Shown piece by piece: positions 17,942 to 26,899 of a stretch of 64,000 nt of DNA. Positions within the stretch are counted from its first letter, which is position 1. Each line of letters begins with the position of its first letter. The position numbers and the translations under genes are program-made. Below the pieces are notes generated by a model. That model had not been told where the DNA came from. It worked only from the letters and a program-made list of their open reading frames with translations, and did not search any database. The stretch is from assembly GCF_034651555.1 (NCBI RefSeq), contig NZ_JAYEEQ010000013.1:49550-113549 (forward strand), given 5' to 3'. The stretch comes from Aurantibrevibacter litoralis. GTDB lineage: Bacteria; Bacteroidota; Bacteroidia; Flavobacteriales; Flavobacteriaceae.

Positions 17942-19255
17942 TCATTCTCTTTGGTATTTCCTGATGATAAGCTGATTCGCTTTCTCGTACGAAAAGTATT
18001 TTGTAATCCAATTTAGAGCCACACTAAATTTATTTTTAAAACCAGTAATGGCTACTAAATGTATAAAGGACCATAACAGCCACCCAATACGGCCATCTAA
18101 AAAGGCGATTTTTAAGTCGGCCACGGCATCTTTTTTTCCAATAGTGGCCATCGATCCTTTATTGCTATATTGAAATGGCGCCTTAAATGTGCCCTTTTCA
18201 ACATAATGTATTAGATTTTTAGCCAACGTTTTTCCTTGTTGTATAGCGGCTTGCGCCACCATGGGATGGCCTTTGGGAAGTGCCTCGGAAACCATGGCCG
18301 CAATATCACCAATGGCAAAGACATTCTCTAGACCTTCAATTTGACTATATGCATTTACTTTTAATCTATTTCCGGGCAAGATGCTGTTTTTGTCTAAACC
18401 GTCAATGATATTCCCTGTAACACCGGCGGTCCAAATAAGGGTATTGGACTGTATGATGATCTCCCTATTTTCTGTCAATAGGCGGATGTTCTCACCATCG
18501 TAATCCCGAACACGGCTATTAAGCAAAATTTCTACCCCTAGCTTTTTCATAATTTTTAGGGCATGAGCAGATGCTTTTTGAGACATGGCAGGCAATAGTC
18601 GATCGGCAGCCTGAATAAGTGTTATTTTCATACTGTCTATTTCTATCTCGGGATAATCGCTACCCAACAAATATTTTTTAAACTCCGCCAAGGCACCTGC
18701 CATTTCTACCCCTGCAGGGCCACCACCTACAATTACAAAATTGGTTAGGATGTCTTTTTCAAGATTATTGCATCCTTCTACCGCAGCTTCCAAGTTCTGC
18801 AACATCCAACTTCTAATATTTATAGCGTCGTTTATATTCTTTAGACCTATACTGTATTTTTCAATATTTGCCGAACCATAAAAATTGGTAGCACTGCCCG
18901 TAGCAATTACCAAATAATCATAAAACACATAGCCGATATTGGTTTGTACTTTATTTTGATGAGTGTCTATATGTGCTACCTTGGCCATTCGATAAATAAA
19001 ATTATCGCTCGATTTAAAGAGCTTGCGATAGGGCGAAACAATAGCATCTGGCTCCAAACCACTTATGGCAACTTGGTAGAGCAGCGGTTGAAATTGATGG
19101 TAATTATTTTGATCTATGAGAATAACCTGTACCTTTTGGTTTTGTAGCTTTTTGATGAGATTAATTCCGGCAAATCCGGCACCAATTACTACTACTTTTG
19201 GGTAGCTGTTTTCTGGTATACAAAGTGGTTGGTTATAGTGATCGTGACTGTGCAT
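17942..19255 (-). CDS. ndh: Type II NADH:quinone dehydrogenase
   Basis: A 437-residue single-subunit flavoprotein that passes electrons from NADH to quinone without proton pumping. The N-terminal FAD motif VVVIGAGFAGINLIKKL (about residues 25-41) and the second dinucleotide motif VIVGGGPAGVEMAGALAE (about 172-189) are intact. VFAIGDIA near 315 contacts FAD. The C-terminal WLLWSFIHLVAITGFKNK is the amphipathic/hydrophobic region that attaches the enzyme to the membrane. A His-rich leader (MHSHDHYNQPL) precedes the Rossmann fold. It sits alone between the DUF2652 gene and the anti-sigma gene. Confidence 0.92.
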   Translation of the reverse strand: MHSHDHYNQPLCIPENSYPKVVVIGAGFAGINLIKKLQNQKVQVILIDQNNYHQFQPLLYQVAISGLEPDAIVSPYRKLFKSSDNFIYRMAKVAHIDTHQNKVQTNIGYVFYDYLVIATGSATNFYGSANIEKYSIGLKNINDAINIRSWMLQNLEAAVEGCNNLEKDILTNFVIVGGGPAGVEMAGALAEFKKYLLGSDYPEIEIDSMKITLIQAADRLLPAMSQKASAHALKIMKKLGVEILLNSRVRDYDGENIRLLTENREIIIQSNTLIWTAGVTGNIIDGLDKNSILPGNRLKVNAYSQIEGLENVFAIGDIAAMVSEALPKGHPMVAQAAIQQGKTLAKNLIHYVEKGTFKAPFQYSNKGSMATIGKKDAVADLKIAFLDGRIGWLLWSFIHLVAITGFKNKFSVALNWITKYFSYEKANQLIIRKYQRE

Positions 19256-19502
19256 GGTGCGTATAGTATAAGTATTATTTGTGATCCGTACAATTATTTT
19301 CTACGTTTTCATCTCCAAAACTTCTAACAGAAACGTCGTATTAGGATAGGTTCGCTTTCCCGGAATACGCTCAAAGCAATATCGAGTTTAGTTCCCAAAA
19401 ACAGTATCCTAAGAACTGCCAGAAACAGATTCTTACCTATACAAAGTACTAATAGCGTGGGTATTTATTATTGGAATGTGCTTTTTTCAAAAGAAAAGGA
19501 GG

Positions 19503-19775
19503 TTAAGCACAATCCTTAATTTGTTGAAGCACTTTCTTTTTGGCCGCCTCGTCCATGTGGTTCAGTTCTTCTTTAGATCTGGAAACCATGCGTTGCATTA
19601 AGCTATTCATGAGTAGCGACTGCTTTTCATACGATCGGCATGCACTACACATCCAAATATGCATTTTAAGCTGTATTCTTTCTAAGAGGGACAAGGTTGT
19701 TACTTGTTTTTTTTCGACCAAAGCAGTAGCTTGCTTGCAAGAAAGAAACAACATATTCATAATTCTAGGTATCAT
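19503..19775 (-). CDS. Small zinc-finger anti-sigma-like protein
   Basis: A 90-residue protein with CKQATALVEKK near the N-terminus and H-x3-C-x2-C (HIWMCSACRSY), the zinc-binding pattern of zf-HC2/ZAS anti-sigma factors. It has no membrane segment, so any control of the sigma factor would be cytosolic. The ATG lies 18 bases after the stop of the sigma gene, as expected for a sigma/anti-sigma pair. The signal sensed is unknown. Confidence 0.75.
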   Translation of the reverse strand: MIPRIMNMLFLSCKQATALVEKKQVTTLSLLERIQLKMHIWMCSACRSYEKQSLLMNSLMQRMVSRSKEELNHMDEAAKKKVLQQIKDCA

Positions 19776-19793
19776 GTACTCAAGGTTAAAAAT

Positions 19794-20366
19794 TTAAAAC
19801 TTCCACTTCTGATCAATACAACTTTTAAGCGTTAGTTTAGCTCGGTGTATGATTTGCCAATAATTAGACTGGGTCACTTTTATTTCCTGACAAATTTGAT
19901 CTGCACTTTTATTTAATAGGTATTTCCACATAATGGCTAACCGCCAATTTTCCGGCAGCTCGTGCATGCAGTTTGTCATAATCTTTCTAAAATTAGCATT
20001 GTCTAAAATATGAACCTCCTCCTCCCAAAGTACCGAGTCATCTTTAAGTTTCCAATTGCCATCAGCATCAAAATACGAAGCGGTAAGGTTCTGCGTTGAA
20101 GATTCCGAATTTTGGTTATCTACTTGAAGCGATTTGGCTCTTGAGCGATAAAAATCGATTATTTTATTATTCAAAATAGCAAACAACCATGTTTTAGGAT
20201 TGCTGTTATTCTTAAAGTTTTTGAAACCCTTTGCAGCCGATAAAAAGGTCTCCTGAACTAAATCTTCTGATGTTTCCTTAGATGATGTTTTGTGATACGC
20301 CCAAGAAAAAAGATCATCTGCATATTCGTGAAACCAATTTTCTATTATTTCATGCATTTGTGACAT
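19794..20366 (-). CDS. RNA polymerase sigma-70 family (ECF) factor
   Basis: About 190 residues if started at the ATG at 20366 (MSQMHEIIENWFHEYADDLF), where region 2 similarity begins; the frame is open to an ATG at 20528, but that extra 54-residue leader is unlike other sigma factors. Region 2 includes DLFSWAYHKTSSKETSEDLVQETFL and NPKTWLFAILNNKIIDFYR. Region 4 holds MHELPENWRLAIMWKYLLNKSADQICQEI and a helix-turn-helix ending SNYWQIIHRAK. A 45-residue linker with an embedded WKLKDDSVLWEEE motif separates them. Paired with the zinc-finger anti-sigma gene downstream; target genes are not evident. Confidence 0.88.
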   Translation of the reverse strand: MSQMHEIIENWFHEYADDLFSWAYHKTSSKETSEDLVQETFLSAAKGFKNFKNNSNPKTWLFAILNNKIIDFYRSRAKSLQVDNQNSESSTQNLTASYFDADGNWKLKDDSVLWEEEVHILDNANFRKIMTNCMHELPENWRLAIMWKYLLNKSADQICQEIKVTQSNYWQIIHRAKLTLKSCIDQKWKF

Positions 20367-21053
20367 AAGCTGATAAATCGGGCAGTTAACCACATAGACA
20401 TTGCTATGGTCGATAAAATCACCAAAATCTTTCATAAAACCAGCAAATAAAAGTCTTAGTATTCGCTTAAACGAAATGAGCTTCTTAGGCTGTGCGCATT
20501 TCGTTTTACAGGATTTATTTTTCTTCAATTTCCAGATTACCCCTTTACCAATTTGGAATACTTAATTTGCAACTTTGAATTACCAAAACCCATAGCCTAT
20601 CCTAATGGAAAAGGCGGATACGTCCTTACAAAATAGAGCAATCCCAGCCTATGTAAACAAGGAATACCCAATGACTATACCTGGCAGAAGCCATGCCAAA
20701 AAGCATAACACATAGGAGAATGCGTATAGGCGAATTACATTCTTGGGCTGTGGGCAGTCTAAGAATGACCCATTTAATAAAATAGATATAAACACATGAA
20801 ACTACAGATTGGTGTTCTTGTATTTTATCCGTGTCCAACACAGTCGTGTTCCTTATTTTTTAGATGGATGGTTCTAGTATAAAACCTCAATCCGAAGTTC
20901 GACTACGTTTTTTGAATATTTTAGCAGGTTTAAAACAATACAGTGCTGTAGAAGGAGCTAGACCAATAGAGACCCGCATCGCTCGCATCTTTTTTTTAAT
21001 ATGTCAGGAAAAAAGTATTGATCGACTATATAGGCATAAAAAGCAAAAATACC
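20367..21053. other. Intergenic region without a convincing gene
   Basis: About 690 bases between the divergent sigma-factor gene and the OB-fold protein gene. It includes the optional N-terminal extension of the sigma frame (up to 20528). The short frames here have unlikely composition. I see no RNA gene, repeat or clear TAnnTTTG promoter that I would defend. Confidence 0.5.
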
Positions 21054-21527
21054 ATGAAGAAAAAAACTATAAAAATAATTGTTGGCTTAGGCCTATTTTC
21101 CCTACTCGTCGGCGCCATTATCGTTTATAGAATGATGAATATGCCGCACAGAGATGTTCAGTCGGCCAAAACAGATGTAGCCATTTCAGCGGCAGCTTTA
21201 GTACATGAATATTTGGCAGACGCTTCTATGGCAAACAACAAATATCTTGAGGCTGAAGGAGATTCTAAAATACTTGCCGTTTCGGGCGTTATTGCTTCCA
21301 TTACAGAGGATCAAAACAATCAAATAGTGATCTTACTTAAAGACAATGCTGAAAAGGCAGGTGTGAGTTGCACCTTTACTACAGAAACCAATGCCAACAC
21401 CACTGATTTAAAAGTTGGCCAAACCATTACAGTAAAAGGCGTAATTCGTTCCGGTGCCGGATTTGATGAGGATTTGGAAATGTACGAAGATGTTATTTTA
21501 GAAAAGTGCGATATCGTTAAAAAATAA
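21054..21527 (+). CDS. Predicted exported OB-fold (tRNA_anti-like) protein
   Basis: A 157-residue product from the ATG at 21054 (MKKKTIKIIVGLGLFSLLVG...); an upstream start would only add a poor leader. One N-terminal hydrophobic helix (about residues 7-24) anchors or exports it. The remainder has the five-strand OB-fold character of the tRNA_anti-like family: ILAVSGVIASITEDQNNQIVILL, then GVSCTFTTE and LKVGQTITVKGVIRSG. Despite the family name, these exported versions are not known to bind tRNA. It is followed 78 bases later by a YceI-family gene in the same direction, so both may share a transcript. Confidence 0.75.
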   Translation: MKKKTIKIIVGLGLFSLLVGAIIVYRMMNMPHRDVQSAKTDVAISAAALVHEYLADASMANNKYLEAEGDSKILAVSGVIASITEDQNNQIVILLKDNAEKAGVSCTFTTETNANTTDLKVGQTITVKGVIRSGAGFDEDLEMYEDVILEKCDIVKK

Positions 21528-21605
21528 AAAAGAACTGTATCTAAAACAGATACAACATAAGAAAATAGTAAAACCCCAAAATCAATAATATTAAAATTAA
21601 ATATC

Positions 21606-22178
21606 ATGAAAAAAGTTTCAATTATTGCCCTAGCCTTTAGTGTGTTTGTAATCTCTGCGTTTTCCGCTCTAGAGGATAAATTAGTAACCAAGGATGCGCA
21701 TATCAGTTTTTATTCGCACACTCCTGTAGAAGACATTGTAGCAAACAATTACAAAGTAGTGAGCACCATTAATACAACCTCCGGCGATGTGGTTTTTTCG
21801 GTACCTATGCAGAGTTTCGAATTTGAAAAAGCATTGATGCAAAAGCATTATAACAGTGCTGATTTTTTGGACACCAAAAATTTTCCAAAATCAAAATTTA
21901 CGGGAAAAATCACTAACTTAACGGACGTTAATTTCAAAAAAGACGGAACTTATGCGGTAACCATAAAAGGAAACCTCACTATTAAAGAAGATACTAAACC
22001 GATGACCGAAAAAGCAACGATTACGGTTACCGGAAATAAAGTTTCGTTAGATTCTAAAATGAAGGTGACACTTGGCGATTTTGGAATTACCTTTACCAAA
22101 GGAAAACCATCGACCAATATCGCCAAAGATGTTGAAGTGACTTTAAAAGCGGTATATCAAAATAATACTAGTCTATAA
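21606..22178 (+). CDS. YceI-family periplasmic lipid-binding-like protein
   Basis: A 190-residue secreted protein with a signal peptide (MKKVSIIALAFSVFVISAFS). The YceI lipocalin-like fold is indicated by HISFYSHTPVEDIVANNYKV, the HYNSADFLDTKNFPKSKF motif near residue 80, GNLTIKEDTKPMTEKATI, and the closing DFGITFTKGKPSTNIAKDVEVTL. Members bind isoprenoid or fatty amide ligands; the ligand here is unknown. It probably shares a transcript with the preceding OB-fold gene. Confidence 0.9.
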   Translation: MKKVSIIALAFSVFVISAFSALEDKLVTKDAHISFYSHTPVEDIVANNYKVVSTINTTSGDVVFSVPMQSFEFEKALMQKHYNSADFLDTKNFPKSKFTGKITNLTDVNFKKDGTYAVTIKGNLTIKEDTKPMTEKATITVTGNKVSLDSKMKVTLGDFGITFTKGKPSTNIAKDVEVTLKAVYQNNTSL

Positions 22179-22211
22179 ATTAGAGGCTACAGTTTTTAAC
22201 CTTAACATAGT

Positions 22212-22865
22212 TTGATAAAACACATAAACATATTGTTGGCCGGATTGCTGATAAGTTTTTTAGGTGCCCTTCCGCTGGGCACCTTAAACATTACTGCGTT
22301 TCAAATAGCAGCTATGCAGAATGTACCAGATGCACTTTGGTTCGCCATAGCTGTAGTTGTAGTTGAATTGGTAGTGGTGCGAATTACCTTAGTTATTGCG
22401 CATAAAATAGATTTTAGTGATAAGTTCTTTGCGTATGTTTTTCCTATTGCTGCACTCCTGTTAATGTACTTGGCTATCTCAAGTTTTATAACTTCTGGCA
22501 ATGCGCAAGAGTTAGATGCGGGCACCACTTTATTCCCCTTTGTAAAGTCTACTTTTATATTGGGTATACTGCTCAGTATTCTAAATCCGATGCATCTTCC
22601 GTTTTGGATGAGCTGGAACAGTATTTTATTTGAAAGGAAAACCTTAGAAAAAAGACTAAGCATGTATGCCATGTATATTACAGGCATTGGTGTAGGATCT
22701 ATAACGGCATTATTTATATTTATTTTTGCCGGAAAACATATATTTCAGAATTACCAGCAGTACAATTATTTATTGGCATTTATAATGGGATGTTTATATT
22801 TAGGCTTTTCATTTTATCTGCTTTATTTGCTTTATAAAAACCATGTAAAACTTAATATACAGTGA
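22212..22865 (+). CDS. LysE-family export protein
   Basis: A 217-residue polytopic inner-membrane protein with about six transmembrane segments. The first, LLAGLLISFLGALPLGTLNI, carries the PxGxxN-like motif of LysE/RhtB exporters. LILSILNPMHLPFWMSW near the middle is also characteristic. The start is a TTG at 22212, because the conserved first helix would be lost with any later ATG. The next gene starts two bases after the stop codon. Substrate (an amino acid or other small solute) unassigned. Confidence 0.82.
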   Translation: MIKHINILLAGLLISFLGALPLGTLNITAFQIAAMQNVPDALWFAIAVVVVELVVVRITLVIAHKIDFSDKFFAYVFPIAALLLMYLAISSFITSGNAQELDAGTTLFPFVKSTFILGILLSILNPMHLPFWMSWNSILFERKTLEKRLSMYAMYITGIGVGSITALFIFIFAGKHIFQNYQQYNYLLAFIMGCLYLGFSFYLLYLLYKNHVKLNIQ

Positions 22866-22866
22866 A

Positions 22867-23352
22867 ATGTTCAAGTCATCCGATTTAACCCTAGAGCAAT
22901 TTAAGGAAGTGCTCTTGCAACTCCCTGAAAATTGCTATGATCAAGCGTGCCCCACATTATCCGGTGCCTCTATAGGCCAGCATACAAGGCACATTATAGA
23001 ATTGTATCAATGCCTGCTAAGTGGTTATGACACTTCCGAGGTTTGTTACGACAATCGCAAAAGAGACAAGCGTATAGAGCAAGATATTGCTTTTGCAGTC
23101 AATGCGCTACAGCAGATTCAGCAATGCCTTGAACAACCCGATAAAAATCTAGTGGTGACCTATGAGTTAGACGGTCGCGAGGTAACATTTCAATCTAATT
23201 ATTTTAGAGAGGTGATGTATAATTTGGAGCATACCATTCACCATGAGGCTTTAATAAAAGTAGCTATTCTTCAATTAACAAATATAGCAGTGCCCGCATC
23301 TTTTGGAGTGGCACCGTCAACCCTTCAATTTAGAAAGGCATGTGTACAGTAA
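22867..23352 (+). CDS. DinB-like metal-binding protein
   Basis: A 161-residue four-helix-bundle protein of the DinB/YfiT type. The three histidines expected to hold a divalent metal are visible: GQHTRHIIEL near residue 38 and the pair in NLEHTIHHEALIK near 120-127. The reaction is unknown; family members include thiol transferases. It overlaps the start of the NRDE gene by 13 bases, placing it in the 22.2-25.1 kb operon. Confidence 0.8.
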   Translation: MFKSSDLTLEQFKEVLLQLPENCYDQACPTLSGASIGQHTRHIIELYQCLLSGYDTSEVCYDNRKRDKRIEQDIAFAVNALQQIQQCLEQPDKNLVVTYELDGREVTFQSNYFREVMYNLEHTIHHEALIKVAILQLTNIAVPASFGVAPSTLQFRKACVQ

Positions 23353-24065
23353 GTTTTGTGGCATCGGGCAACCGTTATTACCTAACTTCTAACCGAGATG
23401 AACATCGGGCCAGACCTGCTGCTTTGGTACCCAAGGAAGAATGGATCAATAACTGTAAGGTGGTATACCCAAAAGATCCTAAAGCAGGGGGTACTTGGTT
23501 TGCTGTAAATGAGAACGGTGATGTCGCTGTGTTGCTCAATGGCGCTTTTCAAAAACATATAGTGAAAGGGAATTATGAAAAAAGTAGGGGCTTGGTGCTG
23601 TTAGATATTATTAGCAGTCCACAGCCGCTTTCCAAATTGCACGAAATAGATGTATCCTGTATAGAACCTTTTACAGTCATTTTGTTTGGTGGGGGTGAAT
23701 TGGTAGAATTTCGATGGGATGGAATTCAGAAACATTTTAAATCCTTGCCATTGTCTAAAAACCACATCTGGTCTTCTGCTACCTTATATAGCAGTGAGGC
23801 AATGGCGCACCGAGAAGACTTGTTTCACCTTTTTCAACAAAAAAAACAAACGATAAAGGGCGAGGACATTTTAGAATTTCATGCTACAAATCATGAAGAT
23901 TATGAGAATGGCTTTGTTATTGATCGAAGCACCGGGCTAAAGACATTTAGTGTAACGCAAGCCATTGTAGGTAGCGATGCCATAAAATTACATCACGTAG
24001 ATTTGTTAAACGCTACAAAACATTCCCTTTCATTACGCCCTAAGGTAACCCTTATAACACCATAA
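23340..24065 (+). CDS. NRDE (TANGO2-like) family protein
   Basis: A 241-residue cytosolic protein beginning MCTVSFVASGNRYYLTSNRDE, with the conserved N-terminal Cys2 and the NRDE motif (residues ~18-21). This start resembles the Ntn-hydrolase arrangement, and TANGO2 homologues have been linked to haem or lipid handling in eukaryotes. GGTWFAVNENGDVAVLLN (about 49-66) is also typical. It overlaps the DinB gene and directly abuts the ATP-grasp gene. The substrate is unknown. Confidence 0.88.
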   Translation: MCTVSFVASGNRYYLTSNRDEHRARPAALVPKEEWINNCKVVYPKDPKAGGTWFAVNENGDVAVLLNGAFQKHIVKGNYEKSRGLVLLDIISSPQPLSKLHEIDVSCIEPFTVILFGGGELVEFRWDGIQKHFKSLPLSKNHIWSSATLYSSEAMAHREDLFHLFQQKKQTIKGEDILEFHATNHEDYENGFVIDRSTGLKTFSVTQAIVGSDAIKLHHVDLLNATKHSLSLRPKVTLITP

Positions 24066-25109
24066 ATGACCTCTTGGAAATTAAAATGGCATAAAATAAC
24101 ACATTGGGAATACTGGCCTATGGAGGCGGTATATTATCCTATTTTTCCGTTGTGGTTGTACTTAGCCATTAAGGCAAGATCCTTCTTTTTTTTCAATGCG
24201 GCCAATCCGTCCATAAAAAATGGCGGTATGGCTATGGAATCTAAAATGGAGATTTACGACCTAATTCCCAATGCCTATATCCCAAAAACCCTGTTGGTGC
24301 AAAAACAAACTTCATTTGAGACACTATCTAACCTTCTGCAACAAAGCAGTCTTACTTTTCCTATAATCGCAAAACCGGATATTGGAATGAAAGCCTTTGG
24401 AGTAGAAAAATTAGCGAGTTTGGAATCCCTCCAGAAGTATCAAGAAAAAATATCTCATGATTTTTTAGTTCAGGAACTTATTGAGTATCCCAATGAAGTG
24501 GGTCTCTTTTATGTACGGCAACCGCATGAAAAAAGGGGCAGTATCACCGGTATCGTATCTAAAGAATTCTTATCGGTAACCGGTAATGGTAAAGACACCA
24601 TCACCCATTTAATAAAACAAAATCCGCGAAGCCATCTGCAGCTCCCTGCATTACGAGTAAAATTTGGTGCCACCCTAGAAACCATTTTGCCGGTAGGTCA
24701 AAAGTTTGTGTTAGTCCCCTACGGCAGTCATACAAGAGGTGCCAAATTTATAGATGACACCCACAGGGTAAATGACAAACTCGTGCACACCATAAATAAA
24801 ATTTGCACGCAAATTCCGGGATTTTTTTACGGAAGATTAGATATATTATACACCAATTTTGAGGATTTAGCCGAAGGCAAAAATTTCAAAATTATCGAAA
24901 TTAATGGCGCAGGTAGCGAAGCAACACATATATACGATCCCAAACATTCTCTTTTCTATGCTTGGCGTGAAATTTATAAGCACTGGCGATTATTATATCA
25001 AATAAGTGTGGCCAATAAACAAAACGGGCATACGTACTTAAGTTATAAAGATGGTACCGCTATGCTCCGTGCCAATAGCCTATTGGAAGCACAATTAAAA
25101 TTGATGTGA
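24066..25109 (+). CDS. ATP-grasp fold protein (D-Ala-D-Ala-ligase-like)
   Basis: A 347-residue protein with an N-terminal WPMEAVYYPIFPLWLYLAIK segment that may contact the membrane. The ATP-grasp core follows: FPIIAKPDIGMKAFGVEKL, then DFLVQELIEYPNEVGLFYV, FFYGRLDILYTNFEDL and the metal-site segment FKIIEINGAGSEATHIYDP. Such enzymes join a carboxylate to an amine or thiol using ATP. The substrates cannot be read from the sequence. The start codon directly follows the NRDE stop codon, so the two proteins are made from one message and may act together. Confidence 0.8.
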   Translation: MTSWKLKWHKITHWEYWPMEAVYYPIFPLWLYLAIKARSFFFFNAANPSIKNGGMAMESKMEIYDLIPNAYIPKTLLVQKQTSFETLSNLLQQSSLTFPIIAKPDIGMKAFGVEKLASLESLQKYQEKISHDFLVQELIEYPNEVGLFYVRQPHEKRGSITGIVSKEFLSVTGNGKDTITHLIKQNPRSHLQLPALRVKFGATLETILPVGQKFVLVPYGSHTRGAKFIDDTHRVNDKLVHTINKICTQIPGFFYGRLDILYTNFEDLAEGKNFKIIEINGAGSEATHIYDPKHSLFYAWREIYKHWRLLYQISVANKQNGHTYLSYKDGTAMLRANSLLEAQLKLM

Positions 25110-25264
25110 TTTTTTTGAGTAATGCACATTATGCAAAAAAAAACTTTCCGAATGGGGTTTCATAAATGGCGCCTGTATGAATATGGCTTGGCTATTAAAA
25201 ATTTAACAGTACGCTAAGCCTTCGTTTTAGTACTAAAAAAGTATAACACTTAACCGTAAATAGC

Positions 25265-25840
25265 ATGAAAAAAATTATCTTACTTCTACTCGTAACAGTG
25301 TACCTTGGTCTGGCCGGAAACCTTTATGCACAAAATGCGGATACGGATACGGGTCGCAAGGAAATGTACCTTGGGGCATCGTTACAAGCGTACCCGGCAG
25401 GGTTTATCCCTACGCTGACTTTTGAACCCTACTTAACTGAAAACACTTCGCTCTTATTTCGATTAGGTGCCAATATCACCGATCGGCAAGACTTTAGCGA
25501 TGAGAACGATGAAGAAGAAGGCGAAGGTTTTGGAGGGTCTGTTGGTTTCAGAAAATACTATCCACAGAAAAAAGGAAAAATAGTTGCCGGCATTCATTTG
25601 GATGCCTGGAATCTATGGATCGATTGGAAAGATAATGGCAACGTGGGCGACACCTATATTTTTGTATTACAGCCTTGGTTAGAAGGTGGATATTATTTTG
25701 ATCTAAAAAATTCGAAGTCCAAGCTTGGCATCACAGCCGGCTTTGGTCGGGAAATAAATGTTATTACCAGTGGCGATGATGTCGCTCAAGATTGGATTGC
25801 CAGTATTATGGTACATTATCAATTTTCGCTCACCAAATAA
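25265..25840 (+). CDS. Small outer-membrane beta-barrel-like protein
   Basis: A 191-residue exported protein with signal peptide (MKKIILLLLVTVYLGLAGNLYAQ). The mature part has alternating strands (FEPYLTENTSLLFRLGANI, GGSVGFRKYYP, IVAGIHLDAWNLWIDW) and an acidic loop DENDEEEGEGFGG. The final MVHYQFSLTK has the aromatic-rich end of a small eight-stranded barrel. No specific function visible. It precedes the HELAH protein gene by 12 bases. Confidence 0.7.
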   Translation: MKKIILLLLVTVYLGLAGNLYAQNADTDTGRKEMYLGASLQAYPAGFIPTLTFEPYLTENTSLLFRLGANITDRQDFSDENDEEEGEGFGGSVGFRKYYPQKKGKIVAGIHLDAWNLWIDWKDNGNVGDTYIFVLQPWLEGGYYFDLKNSKSKLGITAGFGREINVITSGDDVAQDWIASIMVHYQFSLTK

Positions 25841-25852
25841 AATAACTCCAAA

Positions 25853-26563
25853 ATGCAGTGGGCACGCTCTGTGTATAGCGTCATCATGCTGGTTATGGCA
25901 ACAACAATGGTAGCCAAAGCCCAAGTACCTGTGCGTGCAATGCATAGTAAAGTTAAAGATTCCGGGCAATACGAAGCGTTTGGTGTTCATAAAAAAATTC
26001 CCAACCAGATTAAAACACAGGTACTTACTGCCTTATCGTATTACCCTGAACTGCAAGATACTCGGATTATTTTCAGGTTACGAAAAAAAAATACACCCTT
26101 ATCCTCGCGACCCCAAGTAATTAGTGCTTTTAAAGGTATGGGCAATAGAACGTATATCATTACCATAAGTACTAAAACTAATAAAAAGCTACGCCCCATC
26201 CTCCTTGCCAACTTGCCTTACAATGCGCAAATAGGTGTTTTGGGACACGAATTGGCTCATGTGGTAACCTACGAAACAATGCGCAGTTCGCAATTAGTAC
26301 AATTACCTTTAAAAATGCTAAACAAAAAGTTCACCGACTCCTTCGAGTTTAGGACCGATCTTGTTTGTATTGAACACGGCTTAGGGCATCAATTGTATGA
26401 TTGGAGCTCTTACGTACGAGAGGCGCTGCAAATTACAGAGTGGCGAGGTGCCTCGCTTAGCACTTCTTTAGACCAAAACGAATCAGAACGTCAGCGGTAT
26501 ATGAATCCCGATACCATACTTTCTTATATGAACAGCATCCCCATATATAATTCCAGCCAATAA
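25853..26563 (+). CDS. Secreted putative zinc metalloprotease-like protein (HExxH)
   Basis: A 236-residue exported protein with signal peptide (MQWARSVYSVIMLVMATTMVAKAQ). GVLGHELAHVVTYE (about residue 127) holds an HExxH zinc motif, and EFRTDLVCIEHGLGHQL downstream supplies candidate third ligands (Asp/Glu/His), similar to minigluzincins and M48-like enzymes. The protein is too small for a full M48 peptidase. Protease activity is inferred from the motif only. It follows the barrel gene by 12 bases and probably shares its transcript. Confidence 0.65.
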   Translation: MQWARSVYSVIMLVMATTMVAKAQVPVRAMHSKVKDSGQYEAFGVHKKIPNQIKTQVLTALSYYPELQDTRIIFRLRKKNTPLSSRPQVISAFKGMGNRTYIITISTKTNKKLRPILLANLPYNAQIGVLGHELAHVVTYETMRSSQLVQLPLKMLNKKFTDSFEFRTDLVCIEHGLGHQLYDWSSYVREALQITEWRGASLSTSLDQNESERQRYMNPDTILSYMNSIPIYNSSQ

Positions 26564-26761
26564 AATGAGTAGAGGCATCGCATTATAATTCCAATAAAAA
26601 AGAACCGAATAGCACTGAATTATTTGATTGCAATGAATAGATTGCAGCCAAAACTCCTAATTATAAGAGGTAACCATTGCTTTTTAATGATATCTATACG
26701 ATTGACCTACAATTACATACAATCCATTTATAGGAGGCCTATGTAATAATGGTGCTTTTAC
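26564..26761. other. Intergenic stretch upstream of queA
   Basis: With the queA leader this makes a 336-base gap without a gene. I see a short repeated GATTGCA near 26621-26645 and a small ATAGG-AGG-CCTAT inverted repeat near 26730. No coding frame stands out. Confidence 0.4.
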
Positions 26762-26793
26762 TTGACATCCCCTATCCATCGGTCGTATATTTG
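26762..26793 (+). promoter_or_regulatory. Bacteroidota housekeeping promoter of queA
   Basis: TTG at 26762-26764 and TATATTTG at 26786-26793 match the -33 TTG and -7 TAnnTTTG consensus with 21 bases between, which is the usual spacing. Transcription would start near 26800 and give a ~100-base leader before the queA ATG at 26900. I see no preQ1 riboswitch in that leader. Confidence 0.75.
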
Positions 26794-26899
26794 CAGCCGC
26801 TTAAATAAGCCTATTTCATTGCCGCACTATGATCTGTTACAGCACGGTTACTCAAGTGCCTTTAGTAAGAATCCTTATAAAAATAAACGAACAATATCT

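Noticed and set aside
2471..19255. Complete Pycsar defence system
   Set aside because: The effector-like gene has no neighbouring pyrimidine cyclase, and the cyclase-fold DUF2652 protein is 13 kb away with active-site changes.
26793..26899. preQ1 riboswitch in the queA leader
   Set aside because: I looked for the preQ1-I hairpin and its A-rich tail and found neither; the leader looks ordinary.
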